Assembly: GCA_030549495.1 (NCBI GenBank)
Contig: JAUIRK010000705.1
Location: 1-64,000 of the forward strand
Direction: 5' to 3'
Source of the DNA: Nectonema munidae
Taxonomy: Eukaryota; Nematomorpha; Nectonematoida; Nectonematidae
DNA: 64,000 nt
In this document: piece by piece, positions 12,001 to 64,000 of the stretch
Layout: each line of letters begins with the position of its first letter
Position numbering within the stretch: position 1 is the stretch's first letter
Translations under genes and position numbers: made by a program
The notes under the pieces: model-generated
Database searches by the model: none
What the model was told of the DNA's origin: nothing
The model's input: only the letters and a program-made list of their open reading frames with translations

Positions 12001-15000
12001 TAGCCATTGCAAAATGTGACAGAAAAATATTGTTTTTAATTATAAAAAAAGATAAATAAATAATATTGGATAAACATTAAATACATCAGAAGTCGATTAA
12101 ACAGAGTCATAAAAAAAGGATAAAAATCTATGCTATAAAAAAATGTTGAAGAAAAAATATAAAAGGGGGTTCCATTTTAGTTAGGGGGCTATATTATTTA
12201 GGGGGCTCCCCCCCCTCTTTAAGCCTGTGCTGGAGTCGACTGCCCAATGTTTCATTGCATTATTCATCAAGAATCGTTATCTAGTCGCTGTATACGTTTA
12301 TCTGATGTAATGCAGCATGTATTCAAAATTATTAATTTCATTAGAGGCGGTAATAAAGCGTTGAGAGATCGTCTATTTGTTGATTTCTTGAGAGATTTAG
12401 ATACAGAATTTTCTGACGTTTCACTCCATTCTACTCTTCGTTGGCTCAGTGCTGGAAAATGTCTGCAGCAATTCTTCAGTCTGCGTAATGAGATTCTAAA
12501 CTTTTTAGAAGAACTGAGTGTAGACACTGATGGGTTTAAAGGTTTATTGAAAGACGTCAACTTTCTGAAAGGTCTAGCATTCCTCACTGATATTACTCAG
12601 CATCTGAATAAGCTCAATTTAAGTTTACAGGGTAGGAATCAAACAATCTCTTCTCTGTATGGTTTCGTAGATGGCTTCCGCAACAAATTATGCCTCTTCA
12701 AAAGTAATCTGCAAAGTAACATTCTACTTCACTTTCCAAGTTGTGATGTTATTTCTAGAGAAATAGAGGACAATAACTTCTGCTGCTTTGTTGAAACTCT
12801 TGATACTCTGATTGAAGACTTCAACAAGCGATTTAAAGATTTTCAGCACCTTGAGAAAAACTTCAATGTATTCAATGCTCCGCTGACTATTAATATATCA
12901 GAAGCCGATGAAGATTTGCAGCTTGAATTGTGTGACTTGCAAAGAGCCCGTTTTTATTAAGCAAAGATACACTGCCAATTGTAATTGGGATTTACGCCGT
13001 TTTGGATTGCACTTGCTGTCAATGTTTGGAAGTACCTACCTTTGTGAAGCAGCATTTTCCGCAATGAAGTCGATTAAATCCAAAGAGAGGAATCTACTTA
13101 ATCAAACATCTCTCGAAGCCTGCCTTCGTTTAGCCTTAACCTCAGTTGACATTGACACAAGGAGCTAATTTCCAAAATGCAGGCACACCCATCCCACTGA
13201 ATTTTAATTAAACGGTATGTTGTTTTTATTAAAAAATTTATTAATAAAAATGCTTACAATATACTTCTTTAAATATTTTTTACGAATATATTTAAGGTTT
13301 AATTCTTAATCATACTTGTCAATTATTTTTAAGGTATCCTAGTCTACTGATGTTTCTCAAAATCTCTACTCTTTCTTATTCGTAATATTCACATCTTAGC
13401 TTCTCTAATCTATTCCCCGGCAATATATGATAAATATAAAGGTTCATTTACATGTGCATGTTTTACTTTACATCTGGTATGGTAAGACAAGGCATATGTA
13501 GAAAAATGTCAACTGCGGCCCGCGATCTACTTTCCTTTGCCGAATGCGGCCCGCGTCCCCATAAAGTTTGGACAACCCTAGCCTAGTTCATTGGAAAACC
13601 GTATATCTTCCGTGTTGACAAGTTACATATTTGTTTCTTAAAACTATATAGCTCGCTAGGACTACTATATTGGCAATATAAAAGCCTTTTAAAACGAGAT
13701 ACTATTTCACCTTTCTTATGATCATGCGTTCTCTTTTCAATGTGCCTTCAGTTCCCTTACTTCTCTTATGCTCAAATATTTGTACCATAATAAATAACGA
13801 TTGTGAGGAAAAACTTGACAAATGATTTCGTGGAAAAATACTGATTTTTACCAATTTGATTGTTCACCCCATTTTTACACTGTAAAGTCCAAAAGGAGTA
13901 CAGAAATGGAAAATTATGTTTTAAAAAATTATTTTATATTCGAAGGATATTTTTAGAAGGAATTTTATCCTCAATCAAAATTAGTTTTTTGAGAAAATTA
14001 ATTTTTCTTTCAGAGATTGACTTTTAACGAAATGTTAAATTTGATTGATAATTTCTTGCGCGCTAATTGCGAAAACTAAGTCCTGAAATGAAAATAGAAA
14101 AAATTTAAAATATATTTATTTAAAATTTGAAATTGTTATGAGATAATTTTCAGGCATACATCACTAATTCTATTTTAACTTTGACGCATTTTTTACCAGT
14201 AATCGTAAAAACTTAGCCAAAAAATGGTATTTTCTGAAAAAAAATTTCAGGCGAAACTATAAAATTTGATTGACATTTTCACATCCTAATTACGAAAACT
14301 GAGTCCAAAAATGAAATCAGCATTTTCAATTAGAAAATGAAATGAAAATATAAATAATAATCTACGAAATACTTTTTGCCGCAAACCACAATTACGATTG
14401 ACATTTTCACGCTCTAATTGCAAAAAAACGAGTCAAGAAATAAAATCACCATTTTTTATATATTTAAAAAAATAGATTTTATTTAAAATGTAGAAAATTG
14501 GATTTAAATTTGTAAAAAGATAGAAAATATTTTTTGGTTCATTTAATGAGAAAACCTTATTTTGTTGTATAGTAAAATCGGATTTAGATCAAATTGATTG
14601 TTTTAATTAAAAAGCGTGCTACTAATATTTATTTTAATAAACACAGATATCTACAGATACGATGAGTACTGGGAACGAAGATGCTACGACCAAGAGTACA
14701 TTGCTTCCATCGTCTCTCCAGAAATATCGGCGTATAGTAAATCGCCTAGTCAGTACCAACAAACGCAGTCTCAAGAAGTGGAGAAACAAGTAAATTTTAT
14801 TCTTTTGCTTTTATTTTTTAATATTTTTCAATTTTTTATTTTTTTAATATTTTTTAATTTTTTATTCTTTTGCTTGTAAATTTGCTTTTATTCTTTTGCC
14901 TGTAAATTTTAGATTTTATATTGGGGGGCGAAATTTTTTTGTTGCAATTTTCAAAATTAGTGGTCTGGAAATACCATGGGAGAGCAAATACTCAAGCAAT

Positions 15001-17989
15001 CCTTTAAAATAGAGTGTATTCCACGCATACCTAAAGTCCTAAATTTACTATACTTCCAGCTAAAATATTTTAATTAAATTTGCATATCGAATATAGTGCG
15101 CAGAAAAAATGCCCCGAATTAAAAAGTAGGAAAAAATGCCCCAATTTAAAATTAGGAAAAAAGGCCTCAACACAAAAAAATTATTAATTAAAATTAAAAA
15201 AAAATTTTTTTTTAAAAGATATGTCAAATAAAGATTTTTGTAAAAAAAAAAAATGAAAAGTCAACTTTTCATCTAAAACAAATTAAAAAAATCAGCATAC
15301 GACAATTTTTTAAATACAAAAAAAATTTATAAAACAGCAAATATTTTTGGACTTTGTGTGTATCAGAACACTTTCTAAATATAATTTGTATTTTAACTAA
15401 ATTTAAGAACACATTCCCACAGATCTGTACCTTTGCTATTGTTTTCAAGAACTTTATAAAGAAAAAATCCTATAGATTAAGAAATTTTAGAAATTTAGCC
15501 TTCCAAAACGGTACCAAATAAAAATATTTATATAATTTAAAAAAATCCTGAAAATCAAAAATTAGGGGGCATTTTTTCCTACTTTTTAATTGGGGCATTT
15601 TTTCTGGGGGTATTTTTATCTACAACCATAGAATATACACTAGTTTAAAAAAATCCAAAATTGTTAGGGGGTGGAATAGGCTTTTCATTTGAAAAATGAA
15701 GTAGTCTACCAGGCACATTACAGGATGTTTGATTCATAGAGAAAACAAATAACTGAAGGTTGGGTAGTTTTATATGAGAGAATGTAGTCTAAAGGCAAAG
15801 AGTCTACTAGACACCCTGCGATGTTTATATGAAAAAATGTGATTGATTCAGGGGCAAGGGTATAAAATGAAGTTATAATTGTGCAAACAAAAAAACTAAG
15901 ATCGCATTATTTCATTTTACTCAGCATCATTCAAAAATAGTTTAAAAGCTACATTGATACAAGCTACAAAAAGTAAAATAACTGTTAACATTTTGCAATG
16001 ATTTGCCTTTTATAATAACTTTTAAGGAAAAAAAGTCTATCAGAAAAAGTTATAGAGCTTTAACAAAAACTAAAAAATTTTTAGAGCATAACTTAAGTTT
16101 TTTGAAAACTAATTTGACGTATCCCCTACAGCATACTCTATGGGTGGCATGGCAGGTTGGTTGAGATGATGGACTCAGCACGAAAGCCTCTGGATTCCAT
16201 GAGACCTTCAACGTCCGAACAGTAGCAAACAGTGTCACTCATTGCAAAGAATTTTACAAGTTCCTTGTGTCTGTGGCGAAAATGTGAAGTAGTTTTACCC
16301 GGTGCAAGCAAATTAAATTCTTTAAGGCTTGAACTGATTCAGCTTTACCTTTTGTTAGGGCTGGGTCTCTTACGAGGTCAGAAAGATCAGCATTGTCCAC
16401 TAAATGTATATCTTCTTCAGATTGGTAGTCAGCGTAGGATAAATTGCTGGAAGATCAAGGAGAACTTTCTTCTTGCGTCTGTTCATCAACTGTATATTCT
16501 GTAGGTGCTATTGGTATTGGACAATTTACAGGATTATGTAGAATTGGTTTGGAAACTGTGAGAATATATGGATATTTTACAGATGCACGAGTTTTGTAAG
16601 AAAAGCTAGTGACATTAGTCAAACAAAAATAACAGTCTACCGAGTGTTTACTTGACTCTCGCAATATGATAGGAACTCAGAATGCCATATTGTTCTTCTT
16701 CGCCTTTCTTATCCAACCGCGCAAGTTGCATGAACATATCAAACATGAATTGTGGTACCCAGGATTTACTAGTATCTGGTGTAAGTCTTCCGATCTAATT
16801 CACATGCAAAACAAATCCAAAAAAAAAAAGCTTAAAAAACTACATCAGAAAAAGTCAACACCATGCCAGATGTCTATAGCTTGTTTATCAGTAATTATCT
16901 AATAATTTTTATTGAATAAAGATAAAGGCAGGTTGCAAATTTTTCCAAATAATCAATTGTTCATTACAGAAGAACTATTTGATGGGAATTTTATTTTTTT
17001 AAATTTGCTTTCAATGATTTTATCTTGATAAATAAAAAAAATTTCAAGCCGCCATACCAATTAATAAGCCTATGGGGTACCTTTTTCGAATCAATAATCG
17101 TGTTCTATTTAAAAATGAAACTTGCAATTTGAGCATTTTATTATATCTTCAGAAGAAAAGAGAAAGGATTTACTTTAGTATTTACTCCTTTCACAGAATA
17201 TTTTAGCATTAAATCGATTTATAACGATGATAAATTTCTACGCTACCTATTTAATTATATAAAAAATGACTTTTTTTGCCATTACACTCTTCTTTCATTA
17301 TAAGAAGTTTATAATAAAAACCTTTTAATTTTAAAACCAAAAAATTTAAGTTTTTTCGCAATTCTTCAAAAGTAGGTAAGTTATGTTGTTTTCTCTATAT
17401 TTGAAATGTACCTTAAAAAAGAAACATCAGTTTGGACAGTGTAACTGACAAATTACTCAATTAAAACAGTTTATCACTTTTTTCATCAATAAAGTGAATT
17501 TCATTTTCATTAAATTGCTTTTGATTTTAATTAAACTCGATATTTTCTGTAGATCGCAGTTGCTATTCCTCTTCACTTAGATTTATTAAGCCTTATTAAG
17601 GACGAAATTTTTTGATTGCAAGCGGAGTTTTCAATAAGCGAATCTTTATTCTATTCTTTCAAGAATACTTTTTTTTGTGCATGACGCGTTCTAACTTTCC
17701 AGAAGGATCCTCTTTTTTGGAGAATGCACCCAAATATAGAGCTCTTAGAAGGCGATGTTCTTAATGCCTACAACTTTAGTTCGTTCATTATGTTTAGATA
17801 CTGAATAAAGGCTGTGCTTTCTTTCAGCGAGAAACGCCCGTTGGAAAGCTAAACATCCAGATATGCGGTTGTGGCACCTCGTTGTGTAATGCTGCGTCCA
17901 AGCCACGCGCACTTTTTCTCTCCTTTTGCCCCAAATTCCTTTTTATATTTTTTACGATGTCATGCCGCTTTTATATTTTCAATTCATGA
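5807..17989 (+). CDS. Ly6/quiver-like three-finger protein, probable GPI anchor (3 exons, 5' incomplete)
   Basis: I joined exons 5807-6001, 14647-14789 and 17828-17989; junction phases 1 and 0 match. The joined frame gives about 166 residues. It starts ITFSCYTCSSS and runs through ACCKDPFNP, DICIKVK, EYWERRCYDQEY and ICGCGTSLCN. The C-x2-C opening, the KDPF block and the closing C-x4-C-N are the arrangement of arthropod Ly6/uPAR proteins such as quiver. After CN, a short polar spacer leads to a hydrophobic tail (LFLSF, FLFIFF), the usual GPI-attachment signal. The protein is therefore predicted to be exported and held on the outer cell surface; Ly6 relatives modulate channels, receptors or septate junctions. 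No start codon lies in frame in exon A, and the upstream phase (1) calls for a separate signal-peptide exon, not found. Partner and role are unknown. Confidence 0.75.
6002..8216 (+). other. Intron of the Ly6-like gene, unremarkable part
   Basis: AT-rich intron sequence. Short frames are scattered through it, none with splice signals or recognisable protein similarity. Confidence 0.5.
8468..9255 (+). pseudogene. hAT transposase, N-terminal part (outer element)
   Basis: The start ATG at 8468 is followed by a BED finger, then by the 138-residue block at 8587-9003 (HYSTLHVTGYDKY, VARRVDELSNFVQERV) and a block from 9018 (FTTTKGSDVYEALNSLV, VTDGAKSMTGAKRGL), the last carrying the conserved D of the hAT catalytic core. 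It is cut at 9246 by the inner insertion. Confidence 0.8.
9247..12227 (-). mobile_element. Inner hAT transposon (ZMYM1-like, DUF4371 transposase), minus strand
   Basis: Ends CAGGCCCGTAGCTAG and the complement of TTTAAGCCTG are flanked by a perfect TGCTGGAG duplication (9239-9246 and 12228-12235). G-rich blocks (TTAGGGGGGCT on the left, GGGGGCTCCCCCCCC on the right) lie just inside. The minus strand holds pieces of a DUF4371-type hAT transposase: a TTF-like zinc domain near 11300-11410 (WLEYSVMKDAAFCFPCRLF), the DUF4371 block at 10842-11198 (KNRYYLRSILDVIKFLATIN, FRGTFNEDISKEEGLFNNL) and YVHCLNHRLHLIIIDT at 10410-10604. Stops separate these pieces. Because it interrupts the outer hAT and has exact duplications, it is the younger of the two. 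Confidence 0.9.
10842..11198 (-). pseudogene. DUF4371 segment of inner hAT transposase
   Basis: The frame encodes 118 residues with the RYYLRSILDVIKFLA and FRGTFNE motifs that define DUF4371 in ZMYM1-like hAT transposases. Flanking parts are in other frames, so the gene is broken. Confidence 0.8.
12236..13168 (+). pseudogene. hAT transposase, C-terminal part (outer element)
   Basis: It resumes after the inner insertion. The frame 12247-12960 covers the insertion domain and the LRWLS and LNLSLQG motifs. A shifted frame, 12908-13168, carries the dimerisation domain with STYLCEAAFSAMKS, the most conserved hAT signature. It ends in a stop at 13166-13168. Confidence 0.8.
13589..14646 (+). other. 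Ly6-gene intron, 3' part, with branch-point-like TACTAAT
   Basis: AT-rich intron. A TACTAAT motif near 14620 lies about 25 bases before the acceptor at 14646 and matches the optimal branch-point sequence. No other feature is seen. Confidence 0.5.
14647..14789 (+). CDS. Ly6-like gene, exon B (middle)
   Basis: Acceptor AAACACAG and donor GTAAAT flank the exon, entered in phase 1 and left in phase 0. The chosen frame begins IYRYDEYWERRC and ends QSQEVEKQ, adding the RRC cysteine expected between the KDPF block and the final C-x4-CN. A second frame, with an ATG at about 14662 and basic residues (LKKWRNK), is also open but does not fit the neighbouring exons. Confidence 0.65.
15101..15606. mobile_element. 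MITE with doubled GAAAAAATGCCCC arms
   Basis: Left arm (15101 onward: CAGAAAAAATGCCCC, then GGAAAAAATGCCCC about 28 bases on) and right arm (ending 15606, complement of the same pair) form a long inverted repeat around a roughly 400-bp AT-rich core without coding sequence. No clear target duplication was found, so the superfamily is open. Confidence 0.65.
16140..16215 (+). repeat. tRNA-like box A/box B block, degenerate
   Basis: GGCAGGTTGGTTGAGATG resembles a box A arm and CTGGATTCCATGAG a worn box B. It sits beside the repeat-family ORF at 16235-16790 and could be a SINE remnant. The fit is weak. Confidence 0.2.
16235..16790 (-). pseudogene. Broken copy of a dispersed invertebrate repeat ORF (DCYFC type)
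   Basis: Minus-strand pieces read MQLARLDKKGEEEQYGIL, then HSVDCYFCLTNV, KYPYILTVSKPILHN and PIPIAP, then LVDNADLSDLVRDPALTKGK. I remember this order (CYFC pair, a pattern of prolines, then an aspartate-rich NDLIRDLGL-like block) from multi-copy uncharacterised proteins in arthropods and cnidarians, not from a named family. The copy is broken and its ends are not defined. The element type is unknown. Confidence 0.4.
16903..17827 (+). other. Second intron of the Ly6-like gene, 3' part
   Basis: AT-rich, with no feature beyond the strong pyrimidine tract and acceptor CTTTCTTTCAG at 17817-17827. Confidence 0.5.
17828..17989 (+). CDS. Ly6-like gene, terminal exon C
   Basis: After a strong acceptor, the frame opens RETPVGKLNIQICGCGTSLC, supplies the closing C-x-C-x4-C-N of the Ly6 fold, and ends with a hydrophobic C-terminus before TGA at 17987-17989. 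Its GC content is higher than the intron around it. A small NA/AS residue cluster right after CN is a suitable GPI-attachment region. Confidence 0.75.
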   Translation, partial: RETPVGKLNIQICGCGTSLCNAASKPRALFLSFCPKFLFIFFTMSCRFYIFNS

Positions 17990-18067
17990 TGATGATCGAT
18001 GTTTCATAAGAAATATTTTTAATCTGTGATACTCATTCCATTTTTAACATATTTTATTTTTCAAAGA

Positions 18068-18073
18068 AATAAA
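18068..18073 (+). terminator. Poly(A) signal AATAAA of the Ly6-like gene
   Basis: AATAAA lies 79 bases past the stop codon of exon C. Confidence 0.55.
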
Positions 18074-18089
18074 AGTAGTAATTATTTTT

Positions 18090-19008
18090 AATAAACTTCC
18101 GTTCTATTATCTATCACTTATTTTATTATCTAAGTCTTTCTCAACGTGGTACATGTTGACCCACTAGAGGGGAGGGTCCATATTAATCAAATTTAAATGT
18201 TACAAAATTTAATTTTATTGAGGAGTTTTGAAATTGATAAAGAATATATATTGTGGCACAAAGCTGTTATATGTAACTGCTTTCATATCTTATTGAATCA
18301 GATTTGAATTGGGTAAAAAATAGTGATTAAGAACAACCACCCCAAAAATAAAATTAGAAGCAATGATGAGTTATATTCGAAATCTAATAAAAAACATGAT
18401 AAAATGCCTTAAACACTTCATTGAATTTGGTGTTTATAACAAATTCCCATATTAAAATTTATCTGATCTTTGGAAAAAAAATTTCATTTGAATGCAAGTC
18501 TTTAATTAAGAGACAGGCACGAAGAAGATACACACATCTAGCGAATATAGTCAGTGCATAAGAATAGTGTATTAGCTTTGGTAAGCGATGAACCAATTTG
18601 CACTTTGAAATTGATTTGTTGTTTCTATTTGAAAGCGACAAGGTAGAGATCATTTTCGAACAGGACTTTATTAACATCGATAGAATAAACCGTTAAAAAA
18701 ATCAAATTCAAGCTTTTTACACACGTATATTTTTAAGCATGCATAACAATAATAAAAAGGATATCCGGTAAAAATTCAACAATGAAAATATTGTTCAGGT
18801 AAAATAATTAAAAATATTTTCTTTTAATTGCATAATTTTTCAAATACATAAAATATAAAAGTTAAAAAAGAAACTATTATGTCTGTATGAAGATGATATA
18901 GAGAGGGGAGCGCAATGGGGTTTATGTTTATTGATGTATCCAGAAAAAAGATCACAAGATGTAGAGAGGCAAAAGAAGATTAATGAAGCGAGGAGATCTC
19001 ACAAAACT
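18090..19008. other. Intergenic space between convergent genes
   Basis: It separates the plus-strand Ly6-like gene from the 3' end of the minus-strand LIM gene. The minus-strand 3' UTR must lie here. No coding exon is seen. Confidence 0.5.
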
Positions 19009-61349
<42,341 letters not shown>

Positions 61350-64000
61350 TGAAAAAAGGGAAGTTTTATAATTAGAGGGTGAGTTAAAAAGCGACTACTA
61401 TGATTTTTTCAACAAGAAAGGAGAAGGGGAAGGATGCAGGCAGAAGAAGAAAATGAAAGAAGTGAGAGTATGCAACAGGCAAGCGCGCTCAACTCTTCTT
61501 GATGGTGTGCGTGAATCGCGTTCATCACCAGAACAATACACACACTATCGATTATCAGGAGAAGAATTGATATGCCTTGATTGATGATGGAGAGGATGGT
61601 AGTAATGAGGATGGAAAGAGGATAATGCATCCTCATTCTTGAACGTCCACTACATATCATTATTTAATAAGAACAACTACACACAACATAATAGTATTTT
61701 GACTGTTTCTTGTTTGTTACGTTGAGGAGAGGAGAGTGAAAATACAAAGAAGCCATTCTTATTTCTCTTATATGCTGTAATGTCACGCGAAAAAATGATG
61801 CATTCCGTCTCGGTCGCAATTTTTACAGAGGAACATATGGTAATAATAAGCAGGTCAAACAAAAGTCTATTTTTGCATGCATCTAAAGTAGCGAGAACAC
61901 CCCGACGATCACAACCCCATTACTGCAGGGACCCCTACGTCTTTACTCTGGGGTAAGCATGAGAATGTCATATACAATTTATGAATTCATTTTACAAGTA
62001 TTTAAAAATAAATTTAAATTTTTATATTTGTTATAAAATCCAAGATATTATGTAATACGAAAATAAGGAAGAAAAAAATTAAAAGATTAAAAGTTTATAA
62101 AAGTATATAAAGAGGAAAAAAGTTGCTCCACAGAGAAAGCGTCTATTCCCTACAAAGAACTCGAGAAAACAAGAGAAAATTCAGTTGATTTTCAATGCTA
62201 TAAAAAATATAAAACCAACATCTATTCCAGAAAGAGTTTTTCCTTCAATGGGTTATTTCACATCAAAAATAAGAAATAGATTTTTTAACTTTATTATTTA
62301 TCAAACATCCTGGGATTTTAAAAGGTCATAGAAAATGTAACTCGTTATATTTTAAAAACTCTGGTAAGGATGCCATTAAAGGGCTTTAAAAAAGACAATC
62401 GGATCGGATTTGGCACTCCTCCCGGCCTTAGGTCTAAGACCTACCTAGGCAGATGTTTTTTGACAGAGAGATATTGAAAACTAGGGGCCGGTTAGAAAGA
62501 TGAAGCCATGTGAGGTTTTCCTTAATTGGGGTTTGTGCGGAGGTCACAAACCTCCTTGGGAAGGATAGGGGTTTTTGGCCAGAGGTCACAGGGTGTTTTT
62601 AGGTGAATGTTGTAAGGGGGGGGGGGCTTACGTATCTTACGCGTAGAGGCCCCTCAGAGGCTGCCTAAGAAAATGAAATTTTATTTTTGAAAATGTCTTG
62701 TTTTGTAACTTTTTGATTATGAGCAAAAACGTTATACATGGAAAACCCTTGCTTACTTTCCAACAATTTATTTCAAAATATCAAATTATTCTCACGAGAA
62801 AAGATGTAAAAATTATTATTAATTACAACTTTTTGAGTTGTTTGCTTTTTTGGCTCATTTATGTTAAAAAATTTGGAAGAACTAGAAAAACTTGAAAGTA
62901 AAGAAATAAAGGATTTTTGAAATATAAACAGGGTTGAAAGTGTTTATAAACTAAATCTATAGAACAATATGACAAGACATAAATGATGATAGACTGACTA
63001 CTAGCAGCTTGTATTACTTTTATTAGCCACATAAGTAAGTTAACATGTTTAAGTTAACATTCGGAAACCAAGATATCCAAGTCAAGAGTTTGAATAAACT
63101 GGGTAAGAAACGTTTTGCTGCAAAATAAAACATCCTTCATAGTAAAAGTTGAAGATTAAGTATTTTAATTACCTTTGCAGAATCAATAAGTTCCATAATG
63201 GAGAAATCGGTATATTAAAAATTATTTCTCAAATTTTTGATTGAAGCACGCTTCTTAATCATGTATGAGTAGTGGAAGTTTCAAGGTTGAATCACAACTG
63301 CTCTCTTGTATAAAAAAGTTAAGTTGTGTTTCACGTCAACTTTATTGGTGCTGTGGTGGCACATTTTAGCGGCCTTTCCCCATTTACCATTTATTGTAAT
63401 CAATTGCCTAATTTCTATCCCTAATTTATAAACGAAGTTTGCTTCATCTTTTGTTCAATCAAATTATCTGTAATTTTTAGCTACGATAATTTTATCAAAG
63501 TTTGTTTAAAAGTAAGCAATTGGCCGCAAAATCAGGAGGTCCAAAATTTAAAACAAGACATTGGAAAATTAGGAAACTTTCAGTACTCAAAATTTGATAC
63601 TTTACTAACTTAAAAACAAAAAATTGACCAAAAAAGACTTTATAACACGTTTATCTAATAAAATAAAGACTTTATTTTACTAAAATCAGCTGATATCATA
63701 ATTATAATTCATAAGTAGTAGGTATTTACAAACATTGTTTAAAGTTGCGATTTTTACTTAATATGTTGTTGAGAATAGAAAAACTTTTTTCTACTTTTAT
63801 TGACGTGTCCTGTCCATTTTCAAGTAAACAATATAGGAAAGGGCTAACAAGACTTCATTCTCTTCATAATTTTCTCAACGTGATAAATCTTCATATGATT
63901 TCTGAACACAATAACCTTCATCTTTGCATTTTTCAACCAAATCCAGTAAAGGTTTGTACTTGAAAATTTCTTTCAAATCGTCCCGTAGAGAAGAAACAAC
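61350..64000. other. Region upstream of the first recognised LIM exon
   Basis: No convincing exon on either strand. It may contain the LIM promoter or further 5' exons. A GC-richer block at 62400-62690 stands out (see findings). Confidence 0.4.
62400..62690. repeat. GC-rich patch of unknown origin
   Basis: Much richer in G and C than its surroundings, with near-palindrome TAGGTCTAAGACCTA, a pair of AGGTCACA phrases and a nine- to ten-base G run. No coding frame. Likely a repeat fragment, but no termini were recognised. Confidence 0.3.

Larger units (their letters stand above)
8225..13580 (+). mobile_element. hAT transposon with BED finger and GTF2IRD2-like transposase, split by a second hAT
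   Basis: Ends are CAGGGTTGTCC and the complement of GGACAACCCTA, with GC-rich GCGGCCCGCG subterminal blocks. Flanks TCCTAGTT and GCCTAGTT match at 7 of 8 bases. A start ATG at 8468 opens a BED-type finger (VLCLICNY), then a transposase of the GTF2IRD2/ZBED-hAT group: TYDDVSLLMAKSKK-like region, CIIHQESLSSR, LRWLSAGKCLQQF, FLTDITQHLNKLNLSLQG. The hAT dimerisation end reads FGSTYLCEAAFSAMKSIKSK near 13030-13080. Frames shift between 8468, 8587, 9018, 12247 and 12908, so it is not translatable as one protein. It lies in the first intron of the Ly6-like gene, in the same direction. Confidence 0.9.

Overview
The window is AT-rich animal DNA. Genes are split by long GT-AG introns packed with DNA transposons. 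A quiver-like Ly6 protein, a LIM actin-cytoskeleton-type protein, RNase H-bearing and CR1-like LINEs, and many hAT, piggyBac and Tc1/pogo elements fit an arthropod (crustacean or arachnid style); I cannot narrow it further. No bacterial, plasmid, CRISPR or rRNA feature is seen. || Layout. 1-1810: 3' part of a LINE. 5807-17989 (+): three phase-matched exons of a small, probably GPI-anchored Ly6/three-finger protein. Its first intron holds a hAT transposon split by a second, complete-ended hAT; its signal-peptide exon was not found. 19009-61349 (-): a long LIM-domain gene that I assembled from 13 phase-consistent exons (617 codons), ending in one LIM zinc finger of the EPLIN/LIMA1 kind. The two genes converge, with stop codons about 1.0 kb apart. 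|| Inside the LIM gene's introns lie a 1,127-codon open frame on the same strand (43219-46602), which is a nested gene or an alternative terminal exon; a Tc1 copy, a pogo MITE, piggyBac copies and several hAT MITEs; and a 416-bp pure GT microsatellite. Two orphan plus-strand exons (26178-26299 and 55269-55421) suggest antisense or nested genes. The last 2.6 kb shows no convincing gene; it may hold the promoter or earlier exons of the LIM gene. || Working together: the LIM protein is predicted to be cytoskeletal, with a coiled-coil N-terminal half, repeated F-E-N/SEYVSE/EEE motifs and a C-terminal LIM. The Ly6 protein is predicted to sit on the cell surface. Nothing in the sequence links the two in one pathway. 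All splice models were made by eye and need transcript support.
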